Positions 35,787 through 44,150 of a DNA stretch of 64,000 nucleotides are shown one piece after another (the stretch's first letter is position 1; each line of letters starts with the position of its first letter). A program made the position numbers and the translations under genes. Source of the stretch: Ruania alkalisoli (lineage in GTDB: Bacteria > Actinomycetota > Actinomycetes > Actinomycetales > Beutenbergiaceae); NCBI RefSeq assembly GCF_014960965.1, contig NZ_CP063169.1, forward strand, positions 1,025,581-1,089,580, in the 5' to 3' direction. The notes beneath the pieces were generated by a model. It did not search any database and had not been told where the DNA came from. It worked only from the letters and a program-made list of their open reading frames with translations.

Positions 35787-36530
35787 GTGGCGGAATCGAC
35801 CTTGCTCAGAGGGCTTGGCCTGCTACGGCTGCTGGTGCGGGCAGAGGGGCCGGTCTCGGCTAGCGAACTCGCCCGCCTGAGTGGGATGCACCCGACGTCG
35901 ATCTCCCGGACGCTGGCAGGACTGGTTGACGGCGGCTTTGTGCGGCGGGTGTCGTACCGGTCCTATGCGCCTGACTTGGGGCTGCTATCGCTGGGCCTTG
36001 ATGCCGCCAGGCATTGCCCGCTGGCGACCGATCCGCAACTGGTGATGGAGCGCGCAGCTCGGCTGTTCGGCGGCCTGATGCTCTCGCTCTGTCTCGCATG
36101 GCGTGGATCGCTGTTCTACTTCGCTCAGACCGGGTTGAGCCTTGGCACCAAGCCATTCGTCGGGCATGGTTACCCGTTGCACCTGTCTTCGCCCGGACTG
36201 TTGTTTGCGCTGGAGGACAGCCAGGAAGATGCGATCGCGGCGCTTGAGCGCTCCCGACGGACGTTCGGATGGGATCGCCCGACTGCGCAGGTGCCGGCGG
36301 ACCCGGCCATGGTGCTGGCATGGGCGAGGGGCGCTCGTACCGACGATGTGCTAATCCTGCGGAGGTGGGCCGGACCGGACCATGTGAGCGCGGCAATCCG
36401 GCTGCCTGACCACGAGGGGCACGCGATTGCCCTGACAGCGGCCGGCCCCGCCGCCATCCTGGGTGACGGCGAGATCCGCAATCGACTTCACCAGGTCAAG
36501 CACTGGCTGACCTCCGGCGGCATCATCTGA
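35787..36530 (+). CDS. IclR-type transcriptional regulator
   Basis: A 247-aa regulator. The N-terminal HTH is clear (LLRGLGLLRLLVRAEGPVSA, SELARLSGMHPTSISRTLAGLVDGGFVRR). The C-terminal effector domain is shorter and more divergent than in the IclR protein at 25124: LFYFAQTGLSLGTKPFVGHG and YPLHLSSPGLLFALEDSQED replace the usual GRGGPLHATALGKALL block. It is divergent from the propeller-like gene, with about 150 bp between, and closes the carbohydrate locus on the right. The GTG at 35787 starts MAESTLLRGL. The pair of IclR regulators bracketing the locus suggests each controls one half, which is inference. Confidence 0.85.
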   Translation: MAESTLLRGLGLLRLLVRAEGPVSASELARLSGMHPTSISRTLAGLVDGGFVRRVSYRSYAPDLGLLSLGLDAARHCPLATDPQLVMERAARLFGGLMLSLCLAWRGSLFYFAQTGLSLGTKPFVGHGYPLHLSSPGLLFALEDSQEDAIAALERSRRTFGWDRPTAQVPADPAMVLAWARGARTDDVLILRRWAGPDHVSAAIRLPDHEGHAIALTAAGPAAILGDGEIRNRLHQVKHWLTSGGII

Positions 36531-36842
36531 ATGTCTCGTCGGGCTGCCTGTTGCAGCAAGCGGGGTTGACGGAGTGCTGGTCCAGGACAACCCGGACAGG
36601 TGTCTCACGACATGCCGTCCTGGATGTCTCTAGAGATTCCGGACTGAGACGTCTCCCGTGCTGAGCCCGGCGTGGCCCGAACGTGGCAGCTTCCAGCCGG
36701 TGCGTTCACTCGACCGGTGTGTTCACGCGGCGTTTGTGACGCACCCGTTGCTGCGGTTGCGCACGAGTGGTTCGATGGATGTGACGCCGCTCACCCAGTC
36801 GCGTCCACTCCGAACCGATCGACCGAAAGCACCGGTGCCACG
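36531..36842 (+). promoter_or_regulatory. Intergenic stretch with paired palindromes
   Basis: No gene is visible in these 312 bases. Two perfect 10-bp palindromes, TCTCTAGAGA at 36627-36636 and GAGACGTCTC at 36646-36655, lie with centres 19 bases apart. GTCTC at 36626 and GAGAC at 36646 also form outer arms. This spacing, about two helical turns, suits a regulator bound to one face of DNA. The site is 188 bp before the hydrolase gene. Confidence 0.4.
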
Positions 36843-37457
36843 ATGTCCGATCAGCTCACTCTCGACCCCGCCACCACCGCCGTCGTGCTCATCGAGTACC
36901 AGAACGAGTTCACCTCACCCGGCGGCGTGCTGCACGACGCCGTCTCGGCGGTGATGGACAAGACCGAGATGCTCCCGAAGACCACGGCCTTCGTGGACGC
37001 CGCCCGGAAGGCCGGCTGCACGATCATGCACGCCCCGATCACGTTCGCGCCCGGCTACGGCGAGCTGACGAAGCACCCGTACGGGATCCTCGCCGGCGTC
37101 GTCGACGGCAACGCTTTCGTCAAGGGCACCTGGGGCGCCGCGATCGTCGACGACCTCACGCCCGTCGAGGGCGACATCCTGATCGAGGGCAAGCGCGGCC
37201 TCGACACCTTCGCCAGCACCAACCTCGACTTCATCCTGCGTAGCAAGGGCATCACCACGGTGATCCTCGGCGGATTCCTCACCAACTGCTGTGTGGAGTC
37301 GACCATGCGGTCCGCCTACGAGAACGGCTACCGGGTGATCACCCTGACCGACTGCGTCGCGGCTACGTCGGTCGAGGAGCACGACAACGCCATCACCTAC
37401 GACTTCCCGATGTTCTCCCAGCCGATGGAATCGGCGGAGGTGGCCAAGGCGTTCTGA
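36843..37457 (+). CDS. Isochorismatase-family cysteine hydrolase
   Basis: A 204-aa single-domain hydrolase of the isochorismatase superfamily, which cleaves amides or vinyl ethers using an Asp/Glu-Lys-Cys triad. The acidic residue is E18 in VVLIEYQNEF, a known variant of the usual Asp. The lysine is K117 (IEGKRGLDTF) and the nucleophile is C150 in LTNCCVEST. The length is normal. The ATG at 36843 gives MSDQLTLDPATT; the longer open frame upstream has no family similarity. Close relatives are nicotinamidase- and ureidoacrylate-hydrolase-like, so the substrate is open. It is monocistronic and convergent with the desaturase gene, 10 bp apart. Confidence 0.9.
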   Translation: MSDQLTLDPATTAVVLIEYQNEFTSPGGVLHDAVSAVMDKTEMLPKTTAFVDAARKAGCTIMHAPITFAPGYGELTKHPYGILAGVVDGNAFVKGTWGAAIVDDLTPVEGDILIEGKRGLDTFASTNLDFILRSKGITTVILGGFLTNCCVESTMRSAYENGYRVITLTDCVAATSVEEHDNAITYDFPMFSQPMESAEVAKAF

Positions 37458-37467
37458 TCCTCGCTCC

Positions 37468-38568
37468 TCAGAACGGCCGGTACCGCGAGGTCAGCGGACA
37501 CTCGAACGGGTCCGCCTCACCGAGACCGACCCGGTTGAGATACCGGATGACGATCCCATAGGACTCGAACAGACCGGCCTCGGTGTACGGGATGTTCTTC
37601 TCGGCGCAATATTCGCGCACCATCGGCCGCACGAGCGGCAGGTTCACGCTCGGCATCCGCGGGAAGAGGTGGTGCTCGATCTGGTGGTTCAGCCCGCCCA
37701 TGGCCCAGAAGATCGGACGACCTCCGCGGACGTTGCGGGAGGTGAGCACCTGACGGCGCAGGAAGTCGATCGTGTCGCGCTCGGCCAGCAGCGGCATACC
37801 TTTGTGGTTCGGGGCGAAGCTGGCGCCCATGTACACCCCGAAGACCATGAGCTGGACGGCGAGGAACGCCAGTGCCCACCACGGTCCCAGCGTCACGATC
37901 ACCAGGGCCGGGAATCCGAGCAGCCGGATCGCCAGGAACAGCGCCTCGATCCGGCGGTAGCTCAGTTCCCGCTCCTCGACCAACGTGCGGACGGCGCTGA
38001 CATGCAAGTTGAGGCCCTCCAGCGTCAGCATCGGGAAGAACAGCCACCCCTGCCGCCGGGTGATCCACCCGATCATCCCGGTCCGTTCGTGCACGTCCTC
38101 CGGGTTGAAGACCAAGGCCCCGGTCGCGATGTCCCCATCCTTGCCGATCGTGTTGGGCCGGTCGTGGTGCTTGCCGTGCTTGCGGGCCCACCAGCCGTGA
38201 CTGAGCCCGACCACCAGGTTCGCGATGACCCGCGAGAGCCACTCGTTGCGGCTGGAGGAACTGAACACCTGCTGGTGTGCCGCATCGTGGCCGAAGAACG
38301 CTGCCTGAGTCAGCAGCACACCGAACAGCCCGGCCACGGCGAGCTGCCATGGGCTCTGTCCCAGCGTCAGCAGCAGTGCAACGGCGCCAGCGAAGGCCGC
38401 CGCGAGCACTGTGGCTCGCAGGGCATACCAGCCGCGGCGGCGCTGCATCAGACCGGAAGCCTTCACCCGGCGGGACAACTCCAGGAAGTCCTTGGCGGGG
38501 TTCACGCGCGCTGCCCGGCGTGGGGCAGCCTGGGCCGGTGGGGGCGCGAGGGTGTCGATCGTCGTCAT
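37468..38568 (-). CDS. Membrane fatty acid desaturase
   Basis: A 366-aa di-iron membrane desaturase. The three histidine boxes are HDAAH, HGKHH and HQIEHH; the last, with Gln first, is typical of front-end or delta-6/delta-9-like bacterial acyl-lipid desaturases. Hydrophobic spans lie near ATVLAAAFAGAVALLLTLG, LAVAGLFGVLLTQAAFF and ALVIVTLGPWWALAFLAVQL. It introduces a double bond into membrane lipid acyl chains with O2 and an electron donor not encoded here. The ATG at 38568 follows AAGGTG by 6 bases; a GTG 9 bases upstream is in frame. The histidine kinase gene lies just downstream on the same strand region, 93 bp upstream in coordinates of transcription, which might suggest membrane sensing, as in DesKR, but this is only context. 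Confidence 0.92.
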   Translation of the reverse strand: MTTIDTLAPPPAQAAPRRAARVNPAKDFLELSRRVKASGLMQRRRGWYALRATVLAAAFAGAVALLLTLGQSPWQLAVAGLFGVLLTQAAFFGHDAAHQQVFSSSSRNEWLSRVIANLVVGLSHGWWARKHGKHHDRPNTIGKDGDIATGALVFNPEDVHERTGMIGWITRRQGWLFFPMLTLEGLNLHVSAVRTLVEERELSYRRIEALFLAIRLLGFPALVIVTLGPWWALAFLAVQLMVFGVYMGASFAPNHKGMPLLAERDTIDFLRRQVLTSRNVRGGRPIFWAMGGLNHQIEHHLFPRMPSVNLPLVRPMVREYCAEKNIPYTEAGLFESYGIVIRYLNRVGLGEADPFECPLTSRYRPF

Positions 38569-38660
38569 GTCTGGCACCTTAGGAACCGGGTTCGACCCGG
38601 CGCGTCACCCGCACGAGCCATTCTCGTTCCCCTACTCAGGTAGGGGAGCGCGGTGGTCAG

Positions 38661-40529
38661 TCAGCCGCCGTTGACCGGAATCCGTGCATACAGCCGGTAT
38701 CCGCCCTCGGCCCGCGGACCCGCCTCGACCGTGCCGCCCACGGTGGTGACGCGTTCACGGATGCCTGCCAGCCCCAACCCTGAGCCTGGGGCGTTCTCCT
38801 CATCGGAGACTGGCTCCGAGTTCAGCACCTGCACGGTGACGGCGCCCGCCTCGGTCGCCACGGTGACGTCCACCGTGGAACCGGGGGAGTGCCGCAGGGC
38901 GTTGCTCAGCCCCTCCTGGACCACCCGGAACGCCGTTAGCCCGACCGCCGGGGAGACCGCGGTGTCCGGGCCGGAGTAGCTGATCTGTGCACCGGAGGCG
39001 CGGGTGGCCTCGATGAGGTCAGGGATATCAGCCACGGTGGGGACCGGAGCGGTGGGGACCTCGCCGGTGCGCAGCAGGGCCAGGAGGGCGCGCATCTCGT
39101 TCAGGGCCTGGCGAGAGGAATCCGCGATGTCGTCGAATTCCTGCTGGATCTCCGGAGGGATGCCGGGTTTGCGGTACCGCGCCGTCGTGGACTGGACATT
39201 GATGACCGACATGCTGTGTGCGACCACGTCGTGCAGCTCGCGGGCGATCCGGTTGCGTTCCTCGAGATCGCGGCGGCGCTGCAACTCCTCGGCGCTGACA
39301 CGTTCGGCCCGTTCGGCCCGGCCCAGATTCCGCATCCACAGGCGCCCGAGAATCGCCAGCATCCCCAGCCCCGCGCTGACCGAGGCGAGCACGATGCCGT
39401 TGGCCAGTCCGCCGTCGGGGATCTCCCCAGCGATCACCAGGAAGGCTCCCACGGTCAGTACGGCTCCTGCAGACCAGACCGCAGCGGCCCAGAGCCAATG
39501 GTGGCGTAGCGCGATTACCACGATCACCAGGCAATAGGCGATCAAGGTCGTCACCGGCCACGGCCAGGGGCCGTGGGGTGCAACGTCTGCTCCGGTGAGA
39601 TTCGCCGTGGCGAGCATGGTGCCGAGCGCCGACAGCAGGATGACCGAACCCGCGCCACCTGCCCAGCGCACCGCGAGCACGAGGGCGGCGCTCTGGGTCA
39701 GCGCCAGGACCATCGCGATCGCCGGATGAACACCGTGCACGCTGGCCAGCACCGGCCAGTTGACGGCCAGCAGGATCACCGCGGTGAAGCCGGTGCCGAC
39801 CCACGCCCACCCGTTCGCGCCCATCGCCAAGGACGGGGTTGCGTACGGATTGCCCGAGGACCGCCCTGAACTCGCCGCCGATGGTGCTCCGCCCAACATG
39901 GTCTGGGTGATCAGCCCATCCGCCCGGGCGATCCCGCGGACCACCCACGGCAGGCTGATCAGCGCACCCGCGCCGATCAGCAGGTTGATCACCGAATCGA
40001 GGACATACATCCCCAGCGCGGTCTCTGGCGCGAGCTCCGGGGCGATGAGTTCCAGCAGCAGTGGCCAGCCGGTGCCCTCACTCTGCTCGCCGGGAATGAA
40101 GAGCTTCCAGAACCAGGAGGTCAGGCCTCCCAGTGCCACACCCAGCCAGGTCACCGCGAGAACGAAGGTGATCAGCCGCAACGGGAAGGCGATGATCGCT
40201 TCGAACACCAGGTCGAGCCAGCGGCGTGGATCGGTCATCACCCGCATCAGACCGGTCACGCTCTTCTGGGTCGGGCGGTAGCGTGGCCGCGCCACCGGCC
40301 GGCCCCAGTCCCGCAGCCGGCTGCGGGAGAGATCGGCCATGCTGGTGGCGAGCAACAACGTCATCGGCATGAGCAGCGCGCCCAACCAGATCACGAAGGT
40401 GCCGATCGACAGAACGCTCAACGGCACCAAGAGGCCGAAGCTCACCACGGCCAACGGCAGCCCGGGCAGAATGTAGCGGTAGTCGCGGCCAAGCCGCGAG
40501 AGTCGAGTGGGTGGTGCCTGCGCGTCCAT
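38661..40529 (-). CDS. Sensor histidine kinase (NarL-type, HisKA_3)
   Basis: A 622-aa membrane kinase. The N-terminal sensor region has multiple spans starting YILPGLPLAVVSFGLLVPLS, like the actinobacterial Sensor domain of lipid-linked kinases, and a second group of spans before residue 400. The phosphorylated histidine is H433 in RIARELHDVVAHSMSVINVQ. The ATPase part shows VVQEGLSNALRHSPG (N box) and GSGLGLAGIRERV (G box). The ATG at 40529 follows AAGGTG by 6 bases. It is divergent from its response regulator and lies directly upstream of the fatty acid desaturase on the same strand, so membrane fluidity or envelope state is a possible signal. That link is inference. Confidence 0.93.
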   Translation of the reverse strand: MDAQAPPTRLSRLGRDYRYILPGLPLAVVSFGLLVPLSVLSIGTFVIWLGALLMPMTLLLATSMADLSRSRLRDWGRPVARPRYRPTQKSVTGLMRVMTDPRRWLDLVFEAIIAFPLRLITFVLAVTWLGVALGGLTSWFWKLFIPGEQSEGTGWPLLLELIAPELAPETALGMYVLDSVINLLIGAGALISLPWVVRGIARADGLITQTMLGGAPSAASSGRSSGNPYATPSLAMGANGWAWVGTGFTAVILLAVNWPVLASVHGVHPAIAMVLALTQSAALVLAVRWAGGAGSVILLSALGTMLATANLTGADVAPHGPWPWPVTTLIAYCLVIVVIALRHHWLWAAAVWSAGAVLTVGAFLVIAGEIPDGGLANGIVLASVSAGLGMLAILGRLWMRNLGRAERAERVSAEELQRRRDLEERNRIARELHDVVAHSMSVINVQSTTARYRKPGIPPEIQQEFDDIADSSRQALNEMRALLALLRTGEVPTAPVPTVADIPDLIEATRASGAQISYSGPDTAVSPAVGLTAFRVVQEGLSNALRHSPGSTVDVTVATEAGAVTVQVLNSEPVSDEENAPGSGLGLAGIRERVTTVGGTVEAGPRAEGGYRLYARIPVNGG

Positions 40530-40653
40530 TCCCGGCACCTTATGGTCACCTCGTCTCACGTCGCGTCCCTCGTGGGAGCCAATCCGCCCCTACCTGCGAG
40601 GGATTTCTGCTTCGGTCGCCGCACGCCGGCCGGTGCGCCGATAGTTTGGGACC

Positions 40654-41358
40654 ATGCTCCCTCATTCCTCACCCGGCACGTCGGCGGACGAGCAGCGGGA
40701 GATCCGGGTGGCGATCGTTGACGATCAGTCCATGATTCGCGCGGGATTCGCTGCACTGCTCGACGCTCAGCCCGGCATCACCGTGGTCGGCACCGCCGAG
40801 GACGGGCTGGGCATCACGGATCTGGTGCGCCGTACCCAGCCGGACGTGGTGCTGATGGATATCCGCATGCCGAAGGTCAGTGGCCTCGACGCCACCCGTG
40901 CCATTGGTGCCATGCCCGGTACGCCGCCACGCGTGGTCATCCTCACCACCTTCGATGCCGATGAGTACATCTTCTCCGCCCTGCGCGCCGGTGCCAGCGG
41001 CTTCTTGCTCAAGGACTCGCCTCCCGAAGAGCTGATCCACGCGGTGCGAGTGGTCGCCTCAGGCGAGGCACTGCTCTCGCCGAGAGTGACCCGCTCGTTG
41101 ATCGCCGACTATGCGGCCCGGCCGCACCGCCCTTCCGGGCCGGGCCCGGAGCTGAGCGAACTCACCGAGCGTGAGCTCGAGGTGATGGGCGCCGTGGCCC
41201 GCGGCTACTCCAACGCCGAGATCGCGAGTGAGCTTTTCGTCTCCGAACAGACCGTCAAGACCCACGTGAGCCGCATCCTGAGCAAACTGGGGCTGCGCGA
41301 TCGCACCCAGATGGTCATCACCGCCTATGAGTCCGGACTGGTCCGCCCAGACCGGTGA
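40654..41358 (+). CDS. Response regulator (NarL/LuxR type)
   Basis: A 234-aa two-component regulator. The receiver domain has acidic residues D23 and D24, phosphoacceptor D69 (VVLMDIRMPKVSG), and a conserved Lys in LLKDSPPEEL. The LuxR-type DNA-binding domain spans about residues 165-230: LTERELEVMGAVARGYSNAE, then IASELFVSEQTVKTHVSRIL. It is paired with the divergent kinase, whose start lies 124 bp away, so the shared gap probably holds an autoregulated promoter. Its target could include the neighbouring desaturase, but no binding site could be recognised. Confidence 0.94.
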   Translation: MLPHSSPGTSADEQREIRVAIVDDQSMIRAGFAALLDAQPGITVVGTAEDGLGITDLVRRTQPDVVLMDIRMPKVSGLDATRAIGAMPGTPPRVVILTTFDADEYIFSALRAGASGFLLKDSPPEELIHAVRVVASGEALLSPRVTRSLIADYAARPHRPSGPGPELSELTERELEVMGAVARGYSNAEIASELFVSEQTVKTHVSRILSKLGLRDRTQMVITAYESGLVRPDR

Positions 41359-41362
41359 CTCC

Positions 41363-42064
41363 TTACACCCGGGTCCGGAGCGGGGAGAGCTGCCGGCCGC
41401 CGTCGCCGGCATTGCCCGGATCGAGCCACGCCTCGAAACCTGCGCGCACACCGGGCCACTCGCCGTCGGTGAGAGAAAACCATGCCGTGTCCCGGCTACG
41501 TCCCTTCACCACCACCGCCTGCCGGAACGTGCCCTCGTAGCTGAAGCCAAGGCGGGCAGCGGCCCTGCGCGAGGGAGCATTCAGGCTGTCGCACTTCCAC
41601 TCGTAGCGGCGATAGCCGAGGTCGTCGAAGACGTACCGCATGAGGAGGTAGTGCGCCTCGGTGGACGCCCAGGTGCGCTGTAAGGCACGGGAGAAGGTGA
41701 CCCACCCCACTTCGATCACGCCGTTGGCGGGATCGTGGCGCATCAGCGCCAGCGTGCCCAGGGCACGCCCGGTGGAGTTGTCCACGACGGCGTAGTGCCG
41801 GGGGTCCGTGCTGCTCGCCACGCCCTGTGCCCAGTCGTGATAGTCCTCCCGAGCGGTGAATGGGCCGACTCCGAGGTGCGTCCAGTCCCGAGCATCGGGG
41901 GCAGCGGCGTACGCGTCATACAGATCGTCGGCGTGCCGGGCAGGCTCGAGGCGCTCCAGCGTGCAGTACCGGCCGCGGAGTGTTCCGGCCGCCGGGCGGT
42001 GCGCCGGACTCCAATCCCGGACCACGTCGCCGACGGGCTGGCCGAACTCGTTCACCTCGGTCAC
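41363..42064 (-). CDS. GNAT N-acetyltransferase (RimL-like)
   Basis: A 233-aa acetyltransferase of the RimJ/RimL type. The blocks LRGRYCTLERLEPARHADDL, IEVGWVTFSRALQRTWAS, YRRYEWKCDSLNAPSRRAAA and RLGFSYEGTFRQAVVVKGR are typical; this subgroup is common in stand-alone proteins and acetylates small amines or protein N-termini with acetyl-CoA. The GTG at 42064 follows GAGGAG. It is convergent with the response regulator gene (4 bp apart) and divergent from the FrnE-like gene. No pathway can be assigned. Confidence 0.88.
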   Translation of the reverse strand: MTEVNEFGQPVGDVVRDWSPAHRPAAGTLRGRYCTLERLEPARHADDLYDAYAAAPDARDWTHLGVGPFTAREDYHDWAQGVASSTDPRHYAVVDNSTGRALGTLALMRHDPANGVIEVGWVTFSRALQRTWASTEAHYLLMRYVFDDLGYRRYEWKCDSLNAPSRRAAARLGFSYEGTFRQAVVVKGRSRDTAWFSLTDGEWPGVRAGFEAWLDPGNAGDGGRQLSPLRTRV

Positions 42065-42148
42065 GCTGCTCCTCTCCTGCCTGCCATGTACGCCGGTGGC
42101 GGACCGATCATGTCAGAGTGGCGTCATGACTCGAGGAAGGCGGGGCAG

Positions 42149-42841
42149 ATGAGCGCGGGAGATGATCACGGCCCGACGGGCGGCTTCACAGTGGACGTGT
42201 GGAGTGACGTCATGTGCCCGTTCTGCTACATGGGCGATGCGCTGCTCACGCAGGCGCTGGAGCACTTCGGCCGGCCGGTCGAGGTGCGGTATCACAGCTT
42301 CCTCCTCATGCCCGACCTGACCAGCGACGTCCCGGTCTCCGTCGACGAGCTGCTCTCCAGCAAGCACGGCATCCCCCGCGAGCAGGCGGCCGCGATGAAC
42401 GAGCAGGTGGCAGCGCGGGGGCGGGAGCTCGGACTCGACTACCGCTTCGACCGGGCGGCGGCGGTCACCACCCGGAAGGCGCACGAACTCAGCCATCATG
42501 CCGCCGCCCACGGCAGGCAGCGCGAGATGATCCAGCGCCTGTTCCGGGCCTACTTCACCGACGGGCTCAACATCGCCGACCCGCAGGTGCTCGGCGACCT
42601 CGCCGCCGAGACCGGGCTCGACCGGGAGTCCGCACTCGCGGCCCTGGCCAGCGGCGAGCATGCCGATGCCGTCGAGGCGGACCGGCGGCAGGCGCAGGAA
42701 ATCGGCGTCACGGGCGTGCCGTTCTTCGTCTTCGCCGGCCGGTACGCAGTCTCGGGTGCCCAGCCGCTGGAGGTCTTCGTGCAGGCGCTGCAGACGAGCT
42801 GGGACGAGACCCGCGCCGCCGGCGCACAGGCCGGGTCCTAG
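42149..42841 (+). CDS. FrnE-like DsbA family thiol oxidoreductase
   Basis: A 230-aa thioredoxin-fold protein of the DsbA/FrnE group. The redox pair is C23-P-F-C26 (VWSDVMCPFCYMGD). The body has an alpha-helical insertion and the block EIGVTGVPFFVFAGRYAVSGAQPLEVF, where TGVP carries the cis-proline. Unlike periplasmic DsbA it has no signal peptide, so it acts in the cytosol, as FrnE does in Deinococcus and Streptomyces. The ATG at 42149 follows AGGAAGG. It is 9 bp before the phosphatase gene and may share its transcript. Confidence 0.92.
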   Translation: MSAGDDHGPTGGFTVDVWSDVMCPFCYMGDALLTQALEHFGRPVEVRYHSFLLMPDLTSDVPVSVDELLSSKHGIPREQAAAMNEQVAARGRELGLDYRFDRAAAVTTRKAHELSHHAAAHGRQREMIQRLFRAYFTDGLNIADPQVLGDLAAETGLDRESALAALASGEHADAVEADRRQAQEIGVTGVPFFVFAGRYAVSGAQPLEVFVQALQTSWDETRAAGAQAGS

Positions 42842-42850
42842 GCTGCACCC

Positions 42851-43582
42851 ATGGCCACCGTCATCCTCGTCCGGCATGGACGTTCGACCGCTAACGTCGA
42901 CGGCGTCCTCGCCGGTCGCACGCCAGGTGTACTTCTCGACGACCTCGGCCGGGAGCAAGCCGAGCGCACCGCGCAGCGGCTCGCCGTGGTTCCCCTGGTG
43001 GAGGTCGTCTCCAGTCCGATCGAGCGGTGCGTGCAGACCGCCCGGACTCTCCTGGAGCAGCAGGACGATCTCGAGTTGAGCCTGGACGAAGCCCTCACCG
43101 AGTGCGACTACGGGCGCTGGCAGGGCCTGTCGCTGGGCGACCTCGTCAAGGAGCCGCTGTGGCCGGTGGTCCAGAGTCAGCCCTCCGCCGTCGTCTTCCC
43201 CGGGGGCGAGTCACTGGCGGCGATGCAGGCCCGCGCGGTGGGCGCCATCCGGCGCCGCGATGCTGAGATCGAGGCGAAGCACGGCGCAGGTGCGGTCTGG
43301 GCCGTGGTCAGCCACGGTGACATCATCAAGTCCGTCCTCGCCGATGCGCTGGGTATGCACCTCGACCTCTTCCAACGCCTCAATGTGGGGCCGGCGTCCA
43401 TCTCCGTGGTCCGCTACGGCGCCGCCCGGCCGGATGTGGTCTCGACCAACACCGAGTTCGGTGACCTGACGTGGTTGCGTTCGGCCGCACCTGTGGCAGA
43501 TGCGCCGGTCGGGGGCGGGGCCGGGCGCGAGGCGGGGCGCGAGAGCGCAGGCCTTCACGACGGCGCAAGCTCCGCCTCGTAG
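42851..43582 (+). CDS. MSMEG_4193 family histidine phosphatase
   Basis: A 243-aa member of the phosphoglycerate mutase-like histidine phosphatases. The catalytic RHG is R8-H9-G10 (ILVRHGRSTAN) and the second histidine is H155 (VVSHGDIIKS). The block ECDYGRWQGLSLGDLVKEPLW and TNTEFGDLTWL near the end mark the actinobacterial MSMEG_4193 subfamily rather than glycolytic mutases. The last 40 residues are disordered. It is followed by DUF3090 and the SCO1664 family gene; the three are a fixed trio in Actinobacteria, near mshC in mycobacteria, and are thought to act together, though their reaction is unknown. Confidence 0.92.
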   Translation: MATVILVRHGRSTANVDGVLAGRTPGVLLDDLGREQAERTAQRLAVVPLVEVVSSPIERCVQTARTLLEQQDDLELSLDEALTECDYGRWQGLSLGDLVKEPLWPVVQSQPSAVVFPGGESLAAMQARAVGAIRRRDAEIEAKHGAGAVWAVVSHGDIIKSVLADALGMHLDLFQRLNVGPASISVVRYGAARPDVVSTNTEFGDLTWLRSAAPVADAPVGGGAGREAGRESAGLHDGASSAS

Positions 43583-43592
43583 ACTGGTCGCC

Positions 43593-44150
43593 ATGCCGAC
43601 TCTCGTCCATGAGTACGACTGGCCCGATCGCGTCGTCGTCGGGACCGTCGGTCGCCCCGGTGAACGCACCTTCTACCTGCAGGTCCGACACGGCGCCCGC
43701 TCCACCAGCGTGGCGCTCGAGAAGGAGCAGTCCGTCCTGCTCGCCGAGAAGATGGACGAGTTGCTCGACGAGGTGTCGCAGAATCCTGACCACCCCGCCA
43801 CCGCCCCGAAGGACGTGCCGGCCGAACTGGTCGACTCCGACCCCCTGGAGCAGCCCGTCGAGGAAGATTTCCGCTCCGGAGCGCTGGGTTTGGGCTGGGA
43901 CCCCCGGACGGCGCAGATCGTCATCGAGGCGTTCGCCTTGGAGGTCTCGGACGAGGGTGACGTGGACTCGGATGAGGACGCAGCGTACGAGCCGAGCGAG
44001 GTGCTCCGCGTGCGGATCCCGGTCGGCACCGCGCGAGCGTTCGCGCAGCGCACGCGCGAGGTCGCGCTCGCCGGGCGCCCCATCTGCCCGCTCTGCGCTC
44101 GCCCGGTCGACCCGGACGGACACGTCTGCAACCTGCTCGATGACCGGTGA
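43593..44150 (+). CDS. DUF3090 family protein
   Basis: A 185-aa protein of the DUF3090 family. Recognisable blocks are VHEYDWPDRVVVGTVGRPGER, TFYLQVRHGARSTSVALEKEQ (shortened), LGLGWDPRTAQIVIEAFA and the cysteine-bearing end CPLCARPVDPDGHVCNLLDD, which looks like a small metal-binding knuckle with CxxC and a later Cys. The function is not known. The ATG at 43593 gives MPTLVHEYDW; it lies 10 bp after the phosphatase stop and its own end overlaps the next gene by 11 bp, so the three are coupled. The family nearly always occurs with the MSMEG_4193 and SCO1664 proteins. Confidence 0.92.
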   Translation: MPTLVHEYDWPDRVVVGTVGRPGERTFYLQVRHGARSTSVALEKEQSVLLAEKMDELLDEVSQNPDHPATAPKDVPAELVDSDPLEQPVEEDFRSGALGLGWDPRTAQIVIEAFALEVSDEGDVDSDEDAAYEPSEVLRVRIPVGTARAFAQRTREVALAGRPICPLCARPVDPDGHVCNLLDDR

